Counted from the stretch's first letter, positions 22,783-35,574 are shown. The stretch is DNA of 64,000 nucleotides from Cricetomys ansorgei (GCA_026225945.1 JAMJFZ010003624.1:8698501-8762500); one strand, 5' to 3'. The notes: a model not told the origin generated them from the letters alone. Numbers and translations are program-made.

Positions 22783-25269
22783 ATAAATCCATTTTTAAAA
22801 ATGCAGCAAAAATAAAACTCTTACTGCGGACGGAAAGTTTTATTCCCACGTGCCTCAAAGGAGCAGGAATAATAAGGTAGAGGGGAAAGTGCATCGTTAG
22901 TCAAGTAGCTCTGTGTGCTGTGTGCTGTGGGTACCCAACTGAGAAGGCTCAGTTACTTCATGAGTGAATCCGTTTACCTGGGACACGGAGTGGTTTGGGG
23001 ATAGATTACCATTTCTAAGTTGTCTCTATGTTTCTATTTGTTGCCAGTCACATGAATGACGTCCTCTTGTTGCACCTAACACCCCAATGGCAAAGGTGGC
23101 GAGAGCACCATCAGCGTGTCCCTTCGCTTCCTATCATCTCGGTCTCACAGCAATACGCTCCTGGCCCTTGCTCTGCGCTCAGACCCCTGGAGCTCTCGCT
23201 GCCCACACAGAAACGGGACCGTGTCTGTCTTCAGTGTATGCTGCTTCGCGTGCAGAATGGTCAGAGTGCGGTAGCGCAGCAGGGGGGATGTGGCAGGCTG
23301 CGAGTGTCGTCAGGGGGGCGAGTTTCTAACCTCTTTCTGCCCCAACAGCTGGGCAGGTGTCAATTATCTGTCCTGAATGGGATTGGGGATTGTCAAGGTC
23401 CCATTCTGGAGCACCATGTTCTAAAGAGCTTTGCAGAGAAGAGATTCTGTGCATTAAATAGTGAAGAGCTGTTGACTGTTGAGCGTTTCTTTGAGTTGAA
23501 TCGAGATGGCTAGGGGAAAGCCACTGTGGGGACCAGAGGAAGCTTCAGGATTGCCCAGAGTTAGGACATCCTGGGGTTTCTTTGTTTAGAAAGATAAGAT
23601 TAAACAGGTCCCAAGTGCCCTTTGCCCTGTGACCTTTTACCCACAACATTAATAAATCATCAGGTAGGAATTTCTACAGGATCTAACCTCTTTACAAATC
23701 TGTAAAGATGAAGTACGTGCTTTCAGAGGAGTCTGTGTATCTTGGAGTCACTCACTCCAAGTAAAACGTGGGACATTCCACCTTCAAACTCATTTTAGGG
23801 TCTGGAGACTTTTTTTTTTTTTAATATAGGGACTCAAAAAGCCATTGGTCTTAGATTAAATGCTGTCCCTAACCCAGCAGCCTGGCTTCAAATGTGTGCC
23901 CAGTGTACTATGACCTGCTTAACTGCATTTTACCCTCCATTGATGACCATGGCCGGGCAAATTGGTGCAAAGCCCCTTAATGAAGTTATAATAACTATCT
24001 AGGCTCTTCCAGAAGGCTTCTGTTGCTGGTTTTCTGCCAAGGCACTCAATATTCGAAAATCAGCTAATACCAACCCAATGACGTACAAACTAAAAATCTG
24101 TGATTGTGGAAAAACCTAATCAGAAGTGGTGTCGACTGGTCGAGCTACTTGTCAGGGCGTAACGGGCGACGCCATCTCTCGCTTAGCTTCTAACACGAAG
24201 CCACAAAGAATTTCTTTGTTAAAACTCAGAACGCAGAGTTGAATAAGCCCAAGGAACAAATGATATCATGGTTTATTTGAATCCACTGAGAAATATTCTT
24301 ATGTTAAAGAAATCCTTTAGCAATCTAACCAGGGCAGTCCGTTCTTCAGTGGATTGAACGAGAGATTCATTCGCAAAGAAAGTGAGCTGAGCATAAATAG
24401 CCTTGTTAATGATTGAGGGATGGGTTTGTCTTTCTCATTATTTCAAATCTGAAATATGTTTTTAATTTTTACTAGTCTCATCCGTGTATATGGTAACCAC
24501 AAGACAATGTGCCCTGGGATTACACCAGAACCTATCACAGATGCTCGGCTTGAGCCAGTACCCACACTAAGGAAGTGCTCTCTTCCTCTGTCCTCTCTTT
24601 ATTTGGGGGCGGGCACCCACCAATGCATTATGCATGTGAGACTGGTGTGTTGTGTAAGCACTCCCTTAGGACTGTGGAACACTGCTACAAGTCTGGATCT
24701 GGGCTGAGGACCATGTCTTGGCATTTTCCGATGTACAAAGAATGGTTACCTGATATTCGGCGAAACTTGGCTGAAGCTTAATAGCCCTTTCTGGGTTAAT
24801 TTACTGTTGTTTTATGACACTTTGCTTTTTCACTCCTGCCATCGTTTGCTGATGGAAATTGTTTCAGGCTGGGCAGGAAGTTTGTCAAGTGACACTTGGG
24901 TTTCCGATAAACGGAGTACCCGCCGTGCTCCGAGTCAGCAAAACGATAAGTTGAATTATTGTCCCTCGTACTGAAAACTAATTCGGGGTTTAGAATGTGG
25001 AGCCACACAAATGTGTAAGCACCGCGTAATAGGAGACGGTGCATTTGTTGATTTACTGGTTGAATCTTCAGTGACTTAAAATGTCAGATGTAGTTTGAAA
25101 AGGAGACTCAGGATATGGAAAACATATTAGGGAGCGGGCTTGGTGGGGAGGTCAAAATGAACATGGGATTTGGAGGTAGAATAAGAGTTCCTATCATTTC
25201 TGTGTAGCCAGCAAGCAGAAAAGCCTATGGACCGCGTTTGAAAAAAGATGTTTTAAAATATATAAAATA
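22783..25269. other. Long repeat-poor unique stretch
   Basis: About 2.5 kb without a SINE. A 161-codon open frame at 23028-23513 resembles nothing known. 23880-24450 is AT-rich unique sequence with a local CpG cluster at about 24130-24200 and is a candidate conserved non-coding element. Confidence 0.4.
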
Positions 25270-25370
25270 ATGCAGGCAATGGCACCTTCCTGTGATCCTT
25301 ATACTTGGGAATCCGAAATGGGGGACCAAGACTTTAAGGTCAGCCCAGACTGCATAGTAAAGAAATAATG
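25270..25370 (+). mobile_element. Old B1-like (PB1/B1F) remnant
   Basis: 'gcaggcaatggcaccttcct', 'gtgatccttatacttggga' and 'aaggtcagcccagactgcat' follow B1 order at low identity. Confidence 0.4.
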
Positions 25371-25744
25371 AATATGTAAAATAAGATAAATGGAACTAGA
25401 GTGGGAGCTCATGGTGTTGAAAAAAAATAATCTGAGTAAGAGGCAAATGCATGTCTAAAACTGACTATTGTGGAATCTTCTGACTACCATTATACTTAAA
25501 TACTAATGAGCATAAATGACATTTTTTAATTATTCCTAACTATAAAGTGACATTGATGACAAAGTCGTGGGCAGTCACCGATTAGCATACCGCGTTCAAT
25601 TGCCTACATTGATGCTGTATTTTAGTTAAAGTCAATGAAAAGTGATAAAATGTAATTGTCTTGCTATCCTAGGCTGTGGCTAAGAGCCCATGGATCTTGG
25701 ATTAAGACCCCCTGAGTTAGAAGAACTTGGCTAGAATACATGAC

Positions 25745-26060
25745 TGTCTTAGTTAGCCCCATTTAAAAACATTTAACTGGGGCTGGCGTACAGTTCAGAG
25801 ATCCAGTCCATTATCGTCGTGGCGGGAAGCATGGCGGCACGCAGGCAGACGTGGTGCTGGAGAAGGAGCAGAGACTTCTACATCTGGATCAGCAGGCAGC
25901 AGCAAGAGAGTGAGCCAATGGTGCCGGTTTAAGCATCTGAAACCTCAAAGCCCTTCCCCAGTGATAGCCTTCCTCCAAGGCCACACCTCCTCATAGTGCC
26001 GCGCCCTATGAGCCAATAGGAGCCATTTTCGCACAAACGACCCGCAGTGAGTTAAAGTCT
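25745..26060 (+). mobile_element. Rodent hAT-Charlie-like non-autonomous element (URR1 type)
   Basis: 'ctgtcttagttagcc', 'aactggggctggcgtacag', 'gtggcgggaagcatggcgg' and 'aaggccacacctcctcatag' follow a rodent-specific repeat I recall as URR1. An internal piece after the first 20 bases is missing. The family name is from memory. Confidence 0.65.
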
Positions 26061-26084
26061 TAAGAAGTCTTTCCCAACAAAAAG

Positions 26085-26268
26085 GACAGGAAGTAGTGAG
26101 GCGATGCCTCAATGGTTAAAAGTACACGAGTTGGGTTCCAAGCACCAGTGTTGGGCAGCTTACAGCTGCTTTGTAACTCTAGTTCCAAGGGATCCGCCCC
26201 CTCTAGCCTCTGGGTACACATACCCACACGCAGACATGCATTTGATTAAAAATAAAATGAAATTTTAA
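26085..26268 (+). mobile_element. B2/B3 SINE, diverged
   Basis: 'gtgaggcgatgcctcaatgg', 'ttaaaagtacacgagttggg', 'tctagttccaagggatcc' and an A-rich end. Confidence 0.7.
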
Positions 26269-26763
26269 AAGTGCTTCCCCATCTATACCATTGCTGGCGA
26301 AGCCTTGTCAGCAGAGACATTGGGAGACCACGGAGCACCATGCCTTGCTTGCCTCCGTGTATGAAGACACTGTCTTGGGGACACATGGCTCCTCTAACTG
26401 GCTTTCTTTCAGCATTCGCTGTATTTGGCGAGAGGCAAGGACATGGGCATTTAATACTGGAGCCAAATCACCTCTGACCTCTACCTTGTCTTAAGAATGG
26501 TTGGATCTCAAGGAGTGGGGTGGATGGGGTTGATATGGGGAAGAGAAAGCATTAGAAAACAGGCAGGCCAGGATTTATTAATCCTTTCCTTCTTTGTCCA
26601 TCAAAGAAGGCTTTTCTTACAAAGAATCTTCTGCTCCCTGAAGGTTTTGGCAGTCACAAAAAAACGGCATTGCAGTCCAGACCCTTGGGTGCAAGCTTTT
26701 ATTTTGTTGTTTCATTTGAAGAGTAGATCTCCTGAGAACGGATTGGCTGCAAGGTTGCTTTGA
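26269..26763. other. Unique intronic sequence
   Basis: No repeat or exon recognised. Confidence 0.4.
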
Positions 26764-26930
26764 CTTTTGTTTGTTTGTTTGTTTTTTCTTTCAAGACATG
26801 GTTTTTCTGTTGTAACTCTATCCTGGAACTCATTCTGTAGACCAGGCTGGCCTCGAACTCACAGAGATCCACCTGCCTCTGCCTCCCGAGTGCTGGGATT
26901 GAAAGCGTGCACCGTCACCACCTGGCTTGG
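26764..26930 (-). mobile_element. B1 SINE
   Basis: (GTTT)n lead, then 'gacatggtttttctgttgta', 'ctcattctgtagaccaggct', 'ggcctcgaactcacagagat' and 'gtgctgggattgaaagcgtg'. Confidence 0.9.
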
Positions 26931-27499
26931 CTGTTTCTTGAAGGGGAAGGACCACCGCCTTCTCAGATCACTAGACACCAAAGAACCCACTGAAGTCTGG
27001 CTAACACATAGCCATGGCCCAGATTTATGGCTTGGCTTCAGGGGAAACTCAAAAGAGTGGCTACCCTGGTTCTGTTTGAGTATTTCCTTGGGCAGACATA
27101 CCTAAGAGCATAAGACTGTCTTCGTTTCCTGGCCACTGAACAGTGTGAGCTCAGTGCCAGGCAAGCCTTCTTTCATCGCTGATGGATGTAAAGGCAGGCT
27201 GCTCCGAGTGACCCATCCCCTCTGTGGGGGTGTGAATTCAGCGAAGCCATGGAGTCTCGGGATTCCCTTGTCCCTCGGGGTCAGGGCTAATACTTCATTT
27301 AATGTCTCCTTTTCATCAAAACCATATTTGTTGTCTCGCTTATTCTCCGGTGTCTGGCCAAGTTAGTGATGCTTGCGAAAACAACCTGGCAGACTCTGCT
27401 CAAGCCAGATAAGGAAGGCCATCTTGAATGAATGTCTTCATAGCGTAACCCACCTTCTATTCTGTTTCCGCATCATTGACCTTTGACCTCATTTAAGAC
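26931..27499. other. Unique intronic sequence
   Basis: No repeat or exon recognised. Confidence 0.4.
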
Positions 27500-27738
27500 G
27501 TTTTATTTTGTTTTGGCAGTACCAGAGGCAGAAGCCAGAAGCTTGTGCATGTAAGGCAAGTGCCCAGCTACTGAACTGTGTATCCCAGGCCCGGTTTTTG
27601 CCTTTTATTTTGAGACAGGGGCTCGTTTAGATGCCCAGGCTAGCCCACTACATAGCCAGGCTGGCCTCAAACTTACAAACTTCCTGCCAGAGCCTCCAGA
27701 GCAGCTGGGAATAGAGGGCTACACTGCCAGGCCTGACT
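27500..27738 (-). mobile_element. B1 plus ID dimeric SINE (B1-dID/B4 type)
   Basis: Read on the - strand, a B1-like monomer (complement of 27600-27738) is followed by an A-rich linker and an ID-like tRNA-derived monomer (complement of 27520-27595, with 'actgaactgtgtatcccagg'). Each has its own A-rich end, so two adjacent insertions are possible. Confidence 0.65.
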
Positions 27739-28379
27739 CAAGGTGATTTTTTACATTTTCGGGTTCCCCTCATTGCTTTCTGTGCTCTCATTTGTGACAT
27801 TTTCCTCTTGGTCAACGTCTGTATCTACTCTTGGCCCACACTGCCCCCCCTGGTCCTCAAGTGCCTCTCCCACTCTCTCCTCTGCAGGTTGGCCATGTTC
27901 TATGCTTGACTTTATATTGATCTTCCGCTGTTTCCCATGACTTGCTCTACAGCACAATAAAGTTCCTTAATAGATTATAATTATGCCATATATAGATTAT
28001 AATATGGTGCAATGCAAAACATCAGTGTATAATAAATGTTCAGTAAGTAGGTATTCCTGATTTCCGCATCAGCCCGTCTGGGGACCCTTTCCCTGCTAAT
28101 AAGCTTCCAGAAGGTTAGTCCAGGGCCATTGCTGGCTACAGTGATTTATTTTAATAAGCTCTGAAGCCTAGAACATGCCACTTAGACCGCAAGGGCATCA
28201 GGTCAAGCTCTTGCCTTTTGGTCTCATGTCTTACTCATTTAACCTCTTAAGAACTGAATGGTATTCTATAAACCTAGGAGTAAAATCCAGTTGGTGACAT
28301 TTTAAAGTCCAGATTTGGTTTGTTTGAGAAGCAAGAGGAAAACAGAGACAAACAAACAAAGCACAGTCAAACGGCGTTG
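27739..28379. other. Unique intronic sequence
   Basis: Includes a short AT-rich internal repeat at 27970-28010 ('tatagattataat' twice). No exon. Confidence 0.4.
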
Positions 28380-28580
28380 GGTGCGTGGGGCTGTAGAGTG
28401 CTTGCTGCTCTTGAAGAAGACGTGGGTTCTACTCCCAGCACCCGCATGATAGCACTCAACCATCTGTAACTCTAGTTCTAGGGGACTTGACACCTTCTGA
28501 TCTCCTTGAGCACTAAACACACATATGTCCATATGTCCAGGCACACAGACTTACATATAAGGTAAGTCAATCTAATAAAA
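28380..28580 (+). mobile_element. B2 SINE lacking its A-box segment
   Basis: 'gtggggctgtagagtgcttg' joins the first bases of B2 directly to 'agtgcttgctgctctt', so the 'gagatggctcagtggtta' part (the RNA polymerase III A box) is absent. The rest follows B2 order to an A-rich end. Confidence 0.8.
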
Positions 28581-28585
28581 GGCTT

Positions 28586-28805
28586 TGGGGGCAGGGGGAG
28601 ATAGCCCACTGGTTAAGAGCCCTGGCTACTCTTTCAAAGATGTGAGTTCAATTCCCAACAGCCACATGGCAGCTCCCAACTGTCTGTAGCTCCGGTTCTA
28701 GGGGATCTTGATGACCTGTTCTGACCTTCACAGGTTCCAGGCATACAAATGGTACACAGACATACATGCAGTCAAAACACTCAAACACCAAATAAAATAA
28801 TACAT
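28586..28805 (+). mobile_element. B2 SINE, full length
   Basis: 'gggagatagcccactggtta', 'agagccctggctactctt', 'cagccacatggcagctccc', 'ccggttctaggggatct' and an 'aaataaaataa' end. It sits directly behind another B2 in the same orientation. Confidence 0.88.
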
Positions 28806-31800
28806 TGTTTAGTAAGGCACTGGGTAGGGGAAAGCTTCAGCAATAGTGTTGGCTAAGATTTAACCAGCAATAGGGAACTGATTGAGTTCATGGATCAGGC
28901 AGATGAGAGAGCAAGTTAAAGACAAAGGCTAACACCAGATGTGAGCAGACGGTATTTTTTAAGGGGGCAGGAATAATGTGAAAATGTGTCTGGCGGAAGT
29001 CGGGATGTTGAAAGAAAAGTACGAGTGGTATCTGATTACTTCTTTGTTCTTGGTTAAGCTGGTTCGATCAATGATTTGCATACTAATAAAGGACATTGTG
29101 AATTAGTTATCTTTAAATTTGCTAAGTGATATTTTCATGGAACCTCGCGTCAGGAGTGACACACGGGAGAGATATTTTCATGTAAATCAAGTTATTTGGC
29201 AATTTCATGCATGCCTGTAATGCATCCTGGTTACTCTCTTCCTCCCACTTTATCTCTTTCTCATCTCTATAAGTCCCTCCCCCTCTCTATCAGTCCCTTT
29301 CCCAGATTCCTGGGTTTCAGTTTTGTTGTGTGTCCTATTTAGTTTAATCAGGGCTATCAGAGCTTGGGACGACCCACTGGAGGTTGGTGAGGTACCAGTC
29401 GGTAGGTGTACCATGGAAGGCACTGCCTCTTTTCCCTGACTTTTCCCTACCCAGCCGTGAAGGGTAAGGCTGAACTCCATCTGAGTCCTTCGTCCATTCT
29501 TGCCTAGCTGTTGATGGGACGTTCCTGTGCAGAGCCAGTACAGCCGTCCATAGCTGTTGAGAGTTCGTGACGTCAATGGCTGCTCTTCACACAGAAGTGC
29601 ATTTAGCAGCTCTCATCCTGACCTTCCAGCTCTTCGGCAGTGCTCCCGAGCCTTGAGGGGAAGGTATAAATGTCTTATTTAAGGCTGTGCACTTGGCAAT
29701 CACCCATTCCCAGGGCCTTGTTGTTGCGTGTTAACACTTCTTGTGCGCTCTGTGCCTTTCTAAGCGTTTCCTACGGGTTTATATGCGTAAGTGTCCGTCA
29801 AGTCTGCTGCTGCTTAATACAAACCACACGGGCTGTAATGGAAATCACCCTTCTTCCACACCACGCATCTTGGGGAGCACAGGTCAGCATCTTTATTTCA
29901 TCATGGTTTCCTGGGAAGGGAGAGGGAAGAGTGATAAAAAGGGACTGGAAAATCTTTTCACAACTCGTGTTGTGCTGAGTGGGACCTCCTGTGTTAGGGA
30001 CTTGATGAAAGTGTGCTGCTGACTCGCTCAAGGGGTACTCGTGAGGGCTCTGTAAGAGTCCCTAGATCCTTTCCCCTTCTCAGCCCATGGAGGTCCAGCG
30101 GTCGGCCTCCAGTTCTGCCTCCCGAGGTCACATTGCTCCCTGAGGAAGCCCTAAAGACCGACCCTAACGTTACCCTTGTACTGGCTCATCTTTTCTATGG
30201 AGCACAGGGAGCAACGTTTCTTCTTTTCTCCTAGGCTCTGAGAAGACGGGCCAGGCCCATGCAGCTGCTTCTTTCCATCCTCTTTTGGCTGCCAAGGCAT
30301 CTACCTACTCTTTCTCTTGTATTGGAGCGTTGCAGAGAAATCTAACTGGCTCTGTGTCTCCCTGTGTGTGGAGGACACTGGAAGACCTGGCTGCTCCGAT
30401 TCAAATTCCCCCAAGAGATGAGATACCGATGTCCCCATTCACCCCGCCTCGGCTCTCTTTCTGGGCCTTCACTACAGGAAAGGGGCCCTGGCTTTCAGTT
30501 CTCTCAATTTTGCGTGTTTTCTAAGGAACGCTGTTTGATAACCCTGGTATGTAGGTCACTAGGATCTTACAGTATCACCAAAGCTTCCGGCGTGACGCCT
30601 GACTCCCTGTGTGCGGGGTTTTCTTTCCACGAGAAACTTAACAAGGGAGAGTCTTGGATCGTAGGGACCATACAGGGGGAAGTCCTTGTGTCACTCACCA
30701 ACAGGGCTCGTGCGTGTGCCACAGAGATCCCAGCCATTCAGAAAGATGATGTTTCAGTCTCCGGTCAGTCTGTCAAAGAACAGCATCCCACCATCCTGTC
30801 TTATTTTTAATCTACAAAGCAGTTCTTCGTGTAATTTACCAAGCATTTTAATCTTTGCCTTTTGTGTGTAAATTACTTGTTAATATATATCATTTGCCCT
30901 TTTTTTTTGTTGTTGTTGTTGTTTTAAAGTTTGACTTTATTGCTTTGTGGAATTTTCACTTCCTGAAAACTCATCCTTTACCGGGTCCCTCTCTGCCTGA
31001 CATGGTCGTTCCAACTTTTGGGAGATGGGACTGTAGTAAACTGACTTGGTAAGTAAGCAAAACAAAACGTAAGGACACCTGGAGTGCTCACCAAACCTTG
31101 TCCCTTCTGTCATTTTCAGTGACCGGGCCCTGATATTTGCATAGTGAATCAGCAGCCGGAAGACTGACTGCTTCAATAATTTGGTTAAGATAAACCCTGG
31201 GTTTAGGCTCTTTAAAGGTTAACAGAGGCCTAATCTGAGTGCCCTACTGTGCAGAGGTTTCTAGGGACTTCTGATTGTCTAAAACTCTCCTATAGAACTG
31301 GGTTATGATAGTAGAATTTCAGAGAGACCCACGGGGCCAGTTAGGGACAGTTGACATTAAACACTGCAAAATTCCAAAGTGCAGACAGCTTGGCAAGTCT
31401 GCGTTCTGGTGCATTCTGTTCGGAACTTGTTTTTTTTTTTTTCACCCCTTCAATGGTGCTTTTGTCTTTCTGCTAAAGGTCAGGCTGTAGTTGTCAAGTA
31501 CTGATGTTCCCTTCCCAGAGTTACTAAGGAACAGAGTGGATGGGTTGATTTTGGTGTTTATGTCTTCATCCACCTAGTGCGAGGCGGGATGTTATGGATT
31601 TAGCAATATCAATGAATGGTTTACATTTTTCAGCTCCTTGTGAGCAGACGTGGGTTCTGAAATCTCTGTGAACACTCCTAGCTGTCTGTGCCCACTTGAC
31701 GGCTGGTCCTCCCCAGCAGCCAGGTCAGCACTGTGGGCAGAGCCAGCCTGCATTTTCCTTTAGAAAGGGAGCAGAGCTGGAACCCTGGGCTGCCATCTGG

Positions 31801-32285
31801 TCCATGGGTGTAACACTCAGATGAAGCATCTTCTCCCGTGTGGGTGCAGCCGCACCCTGGCAGAGCTGTTAGGTGAAGGAGTACAGATTGCTTGCTTCCT
31901 AATGCATATGTGGCATGTGTTAACTTACCCTGGGGGGGGGGGGCACAGAGCTCCGTGAGTCAGGGGCCCCTAACCTTTCTCTTCTCAGACCATGAGAGTT
32001 GTCGAGAGGCCCTGCCTCAGGCAGAGGCCACCAGGGGACCCACAGCTGACCTCTGACTTCCTCAAGCTACCGGACAGTCCTGATGGACTGTCTACAAAGC
32101 AAGCGGCTTCTTGGGGTCTTGCAGCAGATGTGTATTTAGGCCTGCTGTTCGTGTCACTGATTCCTTAAGCCTTGCTTGCTGGGGAGGTGACAGCATAACA
32201 GAGGATCGGTCTTCTCTGGGAATAGCTTCCAACTATGCTCCCTCCACCCCTAGGGTTCTGAAGGACATCCCTGGTACATTATAAA
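28806..32285. other. Long repeat-poor unique stretch (about 3.5 kb)
   Basis: No SINE recognised. Contains a (TTG)n run near 30902-30925, a T run at about 31430 and a G12 run at 31932-31943. A 148-codon open frame at 30364-30810 resembles nothing known and has no codon-level support. Confidence 0.4.
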
Positions 32286-32405
32286 ACTAGGCTACCTGGT
32301 GTGGTGACTCCTACCTGTTATTCCAGTGCTCAGGAACCTAGGGTGGAAGGATAGCCATGAGTTTGAGACCAGCCTGAACTACAGACTTAGACTCTGTTTA
32401 CAAAC
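32286..32405 (+). mobile_element. Old B1-like SINE
   Basis: 'ctacctggtgtggtgactcc', 'attccagtgctcagg' and 'gagtttgagaccagcctgaa' follow B1/PB1 order at low identity. Confidence 0.6.
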
Positions 32406-33339
32406 TCCTCAGCTCACATCTAACTCAATCCTCCTCTACTCTGCCTCTTCTGAGCTTCAGCTCTGGGGTGCTAGGACAGAGAGAAGAGGATTTGGGGGGG
32501 ATAGAACAAGAAGCAGGGAGACATTTGATTCACTGAGCAGTAGTTAGCACCTCTCCACAGTCTCCGCTTCTATAGGCTTCATTCCGATGCTGGTGTAACT
32601 GCTCAGAAGGGGTGTGTGACTCCCCTTGGGCGGTTTGGTGGCACCCAGTTTCCTCTCTGGAGAACCCATTCTGAGGTAAAACAGGGTTCCCTTTACATTG
32701 CTAGGTTATTGCCACATTTGTGCTTCCAGCCCCTCCTCTGAGCGAGGGTCATTTCTTGACCAGCTGCTGCCTGGAAGCCATGGAGTTCCTGCCCCTGCAA
32801 ACCCTCTACTCCTTCCATAGCAGCCCCGCTCACTGTTGTGGTCTTGATCTGCCTGGAACTTGTAACACTGGGGTGGCCTGGCATTCTTTCCTGTGGTCCA
32901 CACCTGGCCTATTGCCCTTAAGCTTTGCATATGGATCCTCCGCTGAGCCTTCCACCTTCTAAGTGTCTAGTTTAGGAGGGGGTACAAGTCCTCTGTCGTG
33001 GGTATCCCCCCCAGCCTATGGGAAGGAAAGTAGATTATCCCAACTCCTTCACATTCTGGGTGGACCTAAGGTTTACAACTCAGCAGAAGACAGACAAGCA
33101 ACAGGGTAGCCATTGTCCTTCCTCACGCTGGCCTGATGTCCCTGGTGGTTCTTTTGGAAACTGTCTCATGAGGTGAGCAGTGGCCTGGATTAGAAACTTG
33201 CAGTCCCCTCCAGGCCATCAAACAGTCTCTCCTTGGGTGCTGAGTAGGAGGAGAACTACCATCAAGGAATTAGATAGGTCCTCTGACCTCTTGCTAAGCC
33301 ATAGGGACAGTATCTCTCCCCAAGCTTCGGGCTTGGCTG
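32406..33339. other. Unassigned intronic sequence
   Basis: No exon seen. Some of 32560-32980 could be an old LTR but no ends are recognisable. Confidence 0.35.
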
Positions 33340-33524
33340 TAATTCTTTTTAAGATTTTTATTTATGTATGTTTGAGTGCTCTGTCTGCATGTACACCTGC
33401 ATGCCAGAAGAGGGCATCAGACCCCGTTATAGATGGTTGTGAGCCACCATGTGGTTGCTGGGAATTGAACTCAGGTCTTCTGGAAGAGTAGCTGGTGCTT
33501 TTAACCCCTGAGCCATCTCTCCAG
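33340..33524 (-). mobile_element. B3-type SINE
   Basis: Antisense: 'gccagaagagggcatcagac', 'gtgagccaccatgtggttgc', 'tgggaattgaactcaggtct' and 'ctgagccatctctccag'. Confidence 0.85.
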
Positions 33525-33735
33525 TAAGAAGTCTTACTCGGCAGTATCCCTTTTACATTGGTGGTGTTCTCCATCACTACCTGGACGTAGTGCCCTGTGT
33601 ATCCTGTCTTGTTACCAGAGAGTGCACGGCCGGGCTGCCACTCAAGAGTACTTGTGTAGAATTCGAATGCTAGGCTTACAATGTATCTTACTTTGGGAAG
33701 ATGTGATAGGACTCACTATGTTTTAATTACCGTAA

Positions 33736-33805
33736 GAATAGGGATTCAAGTGTCTCCAGGTTTTCTTTGACTTCCTCCACTGACTCATTGTCAGGAACCT
33801 GGAGC
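33736..33805 (+). repeat. Diverged direct repeat, copy 1
   Basis: 58 bases from 33745 ('ttcaagtgtctccaggt' ... 'gaacctgg') align without gaps to 34755-34812 at about 72% by eye. No known family recognised. Confidence 0.5.
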
Positions 33806-35574
33806 TACAAAGGTGTGTTCTCTTGAGCAGACTGTTAGGATTGCTGCACCCTCCATGTGCTTGCCCAAGAAACAGGCAATCGGATGAACTTGAGTAGGCT
33901 TACTTTTAAATAGCAGAGTTGACAACTGGTTATGAACTTATTCAGCACATGCAAGACAGAAAGGGGAAACAGGGGAGCCGTCATCCAGTTATTGGCACGT
34001 AAGAGCAAGATTCCCAGCAGCTGCATGAAACATCGATGGTGCAGAGAGGGTGCTCGGGCTGCCTGAGCAAGGTGTCCAGGTTCTCAGCAGTGCGGCAAGA
34101 GGAGGAGACAGGGAGGTGGGTTTGGATGTCTCTGCATCCTCAGCAGCATCTGTCGCTCGGCTTGTTTTAAGTCAGCCATGCCTGGGCTTGTGGAGCACCG
34201 TCTCAGTGTGGTTTTGATTCGCCACTGGACTTCTCTGGTTTGATTTTATCAATTTTCTTTTAATGCACTCTGATCAGTAAGAAGGCTATTCTGTTCAAGA
34301 ATGTGCAAAGAGCAACTCTTCCCCCTGTGAAGGAGGACTGTCACATGTGGGAGGAGCCCCACCCAGTCCCTCCTTGCAGGCCTGCCTCACCTCAGCGGGT
34401 ATCCGTTTGCACATCCTGCTGGGGTAGGTTTTCTGAGGCTAAAGTTAGTTTGGACTTACTCCAAATTATATAAATAATTTAGGTGATTAGATATGACTAA
34501 TGCCTCTGCTCTATTGCTAGTCGGTACCTCCACCGACAGGATCTTCCCGATAATCATCTACAATCCTCTCCAGCCGGTGGCAGCAAGTCTTGAGCAGATC
34601 CTACTGGCTGAAAAATCACGTTACTGTTATTTCCTCTTCCCTAGAATAATTTGAGCTTGTGTCTTAGATCTGTTTCGGGACATGTGCTGTCCTTTAGGGA
34701 GGTGTGAGGGGGTCTCCGAGGATGTGATCGATTGCCTGCATATAGCAATAGAAGTTCAAGGTTCTCCAGGTGGTCTTTAACCCCGTCTACTGAGTTCTCG
34801 CCACGAACCTCGGACTGTCAGGATGACTTAGTGGTCCTTTCCTTAATTGTCCCTACTTGTGAAAAAGTATGCCTTCCCCATCGGTAAAAATATGTGTGTG
34901 AGTGTGTACCTGTCCATGTAGCGTTCGGTGGCTTAAGAAATATGTGTCATTTGTATTTGTCGGGACAGAAGTGTCTGTGAGTGTGTAGCTTGCGGATTGG
35001 CCAAGCTCAGCTCTTGTGGCTTATACATAAGCAGTATGGGGAAGTGCGGGGGAGGAGGCATTGTGAAACCCAAGCCTGCCCAGAACACCCTCGCAGCAGG
35101 ATTTGTTATTGTACAGAGCTGGCTGTGCTGTTGCTCAAGCCATATTTCCTGAAACCCGAGAAGCGAAAGTGGAATAGAGGTCTCTTATAACCAGCTCCTG
35201 TTCCCGCGAGCCTTCCTGTGACCATCACACGGTCCCGGTGCTTCTCTGTGCGGGTCCCTCAGAACCTCACCGGAGGTGGAACCTGTCAGTGACACAGAGA
35301 CTTCCCTGAGGGTAGTCAGAGAAATGTAGAGGTGCTGGCAGACCCCAGGGCTGTGTGAGGGCAGCCTCCTTCTCCAGCCAGTCCCCAAGAGAAGGGGTTT
35401 CTTCAGGTTTCTTCTCGAAAATGCTACTGGTCAGTTGTTTCTCTGTGCGACCAAGCCTGTCATGCACAAAGGTGGTTTTCATAATGGGTGCTTCCCAGGG
35501 TGTAGACACGGCTTAGTGTTGCATTTATCCTAGCCAGTTTTGTTGTTGTTGTTGGAGGGGGGGGTGTGTCTTTT
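33806..35574. other. Unassigned intronic sequence
   Basis: Apart from the direct-repeat copy at 34746-34815, no exon or known repeat is seen. Confidence 0.35.
34746..34815 (+). repeat. Diverged direct repeat, copy 2
   Basis: Partner of 33736-33805, 1010 bp downstream in the same orientation ('ttcaaggttctccaggt' ... 'gaacctcg'). A shared 'gatgtgat' also precedes both. Confidence 0.5.

Noticed and set aside
23028..23513. 161-codon + strand open frame
   Set aside because: No similarity to a known protein, no splice-bounded structure, and it overlaps another frame on the same strand. Consistent with chance in a CpG-containing stretch.
30364..30810. 148-codon + strand open frame
   Set aside because: No family resemblance, and three overlapping + frames in the same region point to low stop density by chance.
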